Origin: Deinococcus alpinitundrae
GTDB taxonomy: Bacteria; Deinococcota; Deinococci; Deinococcales; Deinococcaceae
DNA: 64,000 nucleotides
Assembly (NCBI RefSeq): GCF_009982895.1
Contig: NZ_WXZL01000019.1
Location: 1 to 64,000, forward strand
Direction: 5' to 3'
A program made the translations under genes and the position numbers. The notes under the pieces were generated by a model. The model saw only the letters and a list, made by a program, of their open reading frames with translations, did no database searches and was not told where the DNA came from. This document shows, in pieces, positions 57,682 to 64,000 of this stretch; within the stretch, counting starts at the first letter, position 1, and each line of letters starts with the position of its first letter.

Positions 57682-58294
57682 TGCTGCTCACCTTCCTGAA
57701 CGTCGGTCTTGGCGGGTTCCAGCACGGCGGCGTCAATGACCAGACGCTCGTGGCGCAGGATGTCATAGACGTTGAGGCCCGCCACCGGCAGCGCCGTGAC
57801 CCAGGGCAGGTTGCGCGCAGCGCGGCGCACGACGGCGTCGTCGGTCACCAGGAAGACGCGCTCGGAGCCGTCCATGCCGTTGTCCTTGGCCCAGCTGACA
57901 AAACCCTTGGTCTTATGGTCGCTGAGGCCGAAGCCGTCCACGGCCAGCAGTTTGCCCTGCTCGCTGCGGTCAGAGAGGGCCATCGCCAGACCGAGCTGAC
58001 GGACCTTCTTGGGCAGGCTGTAGGCGTAGCTGCGCGGCTTGGGGCCGAAGGCCACGCCGCCGCCGACGAAGTTGGGGGCCGCGCGGTCGCCGTGACGGGC
58101 GTTGCCGGTGCCTTTCTGGCTGTACATCTTCTTGCTGGTCGCACTGACCTGGGTACGGGTCTTGGTGCTGGCCGTTCCGGCGCGGCGTTTGGCGAGCTGC
58201 CAGGTCACGACCTCGTGCAGCAAATTGGGGTTGGCTTTGGGCAACTCCAACTGGATGGTGCGAGCATTGTTGCCCACCACGTTGATCTGAGCCA

Positions 58295-58295
<1 letters not shown>
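57678..58295 (-). CDS. rplD: 50S ribosomal protein L4
   Basis: 205 residues: [20 protein letters not shown], tunnel loop [20 protein letters not shown], then [20 protein letters not shown]. In E. coli L4 also regulates the S10 operon. It overlaps the rplC stop by one base. Confidence 0.98.
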
Positions 58296-59238
<943 letters not shown>

Positions 59239-59243
59239 TTCAC

Positions 59244-60461
<1,218 letters not shown>

Positions 60462-60636
60462 GTTCTTACTCCTCCAAGTGGTGGGCCACATGCATAAGCA
60501 GCCCTTTGATCGGGTTGCCGTGGAACATGAAGTCCACATTGGGTTGATTCCCGCCGGGGCCGCAGCACGGAAGTCTTTGACTCCAGCCCAGCCGCACGGC
60601 ACGTTGCGCCAACGCTTTTCAGCGCACCGACTTCAT

Positions 60637-60665
60637 AGAGTAGTGGATCGGCGTGGAAATGACAA
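60637..60665 (-). promoter_or_regulatory. Promoter for tuf and the S10-spc-alpha block
   Basis: On the minus strand: -35 TTGTCA (60660-60665), a 17-bp spacer, and -10 TACTCT (60637-60642). This predicts a leader of about 170 nt before tuf. The region 60462-60722 has no gene. Confidence 0.65.
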
Positions 60666-60722
60666 GGGGCCAGGCCCTTGCCCCGACGCCAGTTTGCCCT
60701 GCCATCTGCCCGAACGTCTGGC

Positions 60723-61127
60723 TCAGCGGCTGGTGTACTGCTGAACTGCCGGGTCGAACGCGCCGACCAGTATAAAGACGCCCAGCGCCGTGCCAATGGG
60801 AAAGTTCAGCAGCCCCAGAATGGCGATCACGATGGCCGCGACGCGCGCCCAGCCCTTGCCCTGTTGCATGGCGCGGGAGGTGAAGAATTGAAAGACGGTC
60901 CAGGCCAGGCTGACAAAGAAGATGACCCACAACGTCGAGCCGGTAAAAAACTTGACCAGGCCAAGCGCCTGGGCATCCGATGCTGAAGTCGAGGAATCGT
61001 TGATGGCCGCGCCGAAGACAATGTTGAGGAACACGCCAATGAAAGGCAGACTCAGCATGCCCAGAATGCTCAGCACCACGTTCACCAGCAGCGGGATCGT
61101 CACCCAGGCGAGCTTATCAGGCTTCAT
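60723..61127 (-). CDS. Membrane protein inserted between fusA and tuf
   Basis: 134 residues with four membrane helices (WVTIPLLVNVVLSILGMLSL, GSTLWVIFFVSLAWTVFQFF, WARVAAIVIAILGLLNFPIG, TALGVFILVGAFDPAV). TAAGCT lies 6 nt before ATG 61127, a leaderless start independent of fusA, whose transcript ends at the terminator just upstream. No family recognised. In most bacteria fusA and tuf are adjacent, so this gene splits the str operon. Confidence 0.8.
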   Translation of the reverse strand: MKPDKLAWVTIPLLVNVVLSILGMLSLPFIGVFLNIVFGAAINDSSTSASDAQALGLVKFFTGSTLWVIFFVSLAWTVFQFFTSRAMQQGKGWARVAAIVIAILGLLNFPIGTALGVFILVGAFDPAVQQYTSR

Positions 61128-61163
61128 CTGACCAGCTTAGCAGCCATAATGTCAAATAGTCGT

Positions 61164-61196
61164 CAAAAAAGCGGGCCGCCTCCGAAGAGACGGCCC
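61164..61196 (-). terminator. Terminator after fusA
   Basis: A 10-bp stem with one G-T pair (61173-61182 with 61187-61196) and a TTCG loop on the minus strand, followed by GCTTTTTT. It cleanly separates fusA from the next gene. Confidence 0.88.
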
Positions 61197-61212
61197 AGCT
61201 TTTCATTTGGCT

Positions 61213-63309
<2,097 letters not shown>

Positions 63310-63434
63310 TTTGAAACTCCCTGAATGGGTTGCCTTGCGAAGGTGAACAGAGAGCCGGAACCCAGCGGCCCGCAGGCGGACAAAGCGGCGACCCAGCGAA
63401 AAACGCTACAGCCGCCGTCTGCCTTTCGTCTTAT

Positions 63435-63905
63435 TTACCAGCGGTAGTGCGCGTAGGCGCGGTTAGCTTCCGCCATGCGCTCCACGTCGTCTTTCTTCTT
63501 GATGGCCCCGCCGCGTCCCTGGGCCGCGTCCAAAATCTCGGCGGCCAGTCTTTCGACAGCAGTGCGCTCGGGGCGGTTGTCCACGGCGGACTTCATCCAT
63601 CTGAGGGTCAAGCTCTGGGCGCGGCGGACGCTGACTTCCACCGGCACCTGATAGGTGCTTCCGCCCACGCGGCGGCTGCGGACTTCCACGCGCGGCTTGA
63701 TGTTCTCGAAGGCCTGCTTGTAGACCTTGAGCGGCTCCTGGCCGGTGCGGTCCTGCACGACGCTCATGGCACCGTAGAAGATGCGGCTGGCGAGGTTCTT
63801 CTTGCCGTCTTCCATGATGCGGTTGATGGTCGCGCTGACCAGCACATCCTGATACACCAGGTCGGGCAACAATTCACGGACTTCTGCTCTACGGCGACGT
63901 GCCAT
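63435..63905 (-). CDS. rpsG: 30S ribosomal protein S7
   Basis: 156 residues from ATG 63905: MARRRRAEVRELLPDLVYQD, FENIKPRVEVRSRRVGGSTY and ERTAVERLAAEILDAAQGRG, ending EANRAYAHYRW. It nucleates 30S head assembly and contacts E-site tRNA. rpsL is expected next on the minus strand beyond the window edge. Confidence 0.98.
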   Translation of the reverse strand: MARRRRAEVRELLPDLVYQDVLVSATINRIMEDGKKNLASRIFYGAMSVVQDRTGQEPLKVYKQAFENIKPRVEVRSRRVGGSTYQVPVEVSVRRAQSLTLRWMKSAVDNRPERTAVERLAAEILDAAQGRGGAIKKKDDVERMAEANRAYAHYRW

Positions 63906-64000
63906 CTTGACTCCCTCTGAACCCCTCAAACCGCTGTTGCGGCGGGGTCAGCTTCAGCGCCGGGTGTGGTGCTCGGCAGCGCTTACTGATTGAGCACGGT

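Noticed and set aside
63983..64000. Possible tail of rpsL at the window edge
   Set aside because: Only five codons (TVLNQ) before a stop on the minus strand; this does not resemble a known S12 end well enough to annotate.

Overview
The window reads as chromosomal DNA of a Deinococcus species. The ribosomal, EF-Tu, EF-G and RpoA proteins are of Deinococcus type and the DNA is GC-rich. Many single genes lack a ribosome-binding site and instead carry a TANNNT -10 element 6-7 nt before the start codon, the leaderless arrangement common in this genus. Everything here is read from sequence alone; no homology search was run.

Bases 1-4156 are accessory and decayed. They hold a DDE transposase with several in-frame stops beside a 36-bp perfect palindrome, unrecognised coding scraps, an intact fumarase/adenylosuccinate-lyase superfamily gene (2000-3358), and another frameshifted remnant.

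Bases 4157-19583 form one divergent catabolic locus. Leftward: a sugar-type ABC solute-binding protein and two permeases (no ATPase gene), three tandem proteins with two NTF2/SnoaL-like domains each, a HisD-like dehydrogenase, a small GatC/DUF4089-like subunit and an amidase. Rightward: a cupin, an alpha/beta hydrolase, an HpcH/HpaI aldolase, a second HisD-like dehydrogenase, a LacI-family regulator and an SDR dehydrogenase. The gap between the arms (13670-14312) carries two promoters in mirror image, each abutting a palindrome with the same 14-bp core, which are very likely operators of the local LacI protein. The substrate is unknown. This is the best candidate for an undescribed system.

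Bases 19584-44036 are mixed housekeeping and genus-specific genes: an integrase scrap beside tRNA-Val and tRNA-Cys, glgA, a TrmJ-type methyltransferase, an orphan GAF histidine kinase, apaG, an M42 peptidase, a cyclopropane-fatty-acid synthase, a cysteine-less ArsC/Spx-like protein, a sedolisin scrap, an archaeal-type phosphoglycerate mutase, a 998-residue P-loop protein divergent from an exported TPR protein, a PadR pair, an M24 peptidase, an SPFH/RHH pair, a CBS protein, an MFS exporter, an HhH lipoprotein and a two-component pair.

Bases 44107-64000 are the minus-strand translation supercluster: rpsG-fusA, a small membrane protein, then tuf-rpsJ-rplCDWB-rpsS-rplV-rpsC-rplP-rpmC-rpsQ-rplNXE-rpsN-rpsH-rplF-rplR-rpsE-rpmD-rplO-secY-adk-infA-rpmJ-rpsMKD-rpoA-rplQ, ending at a terminator.
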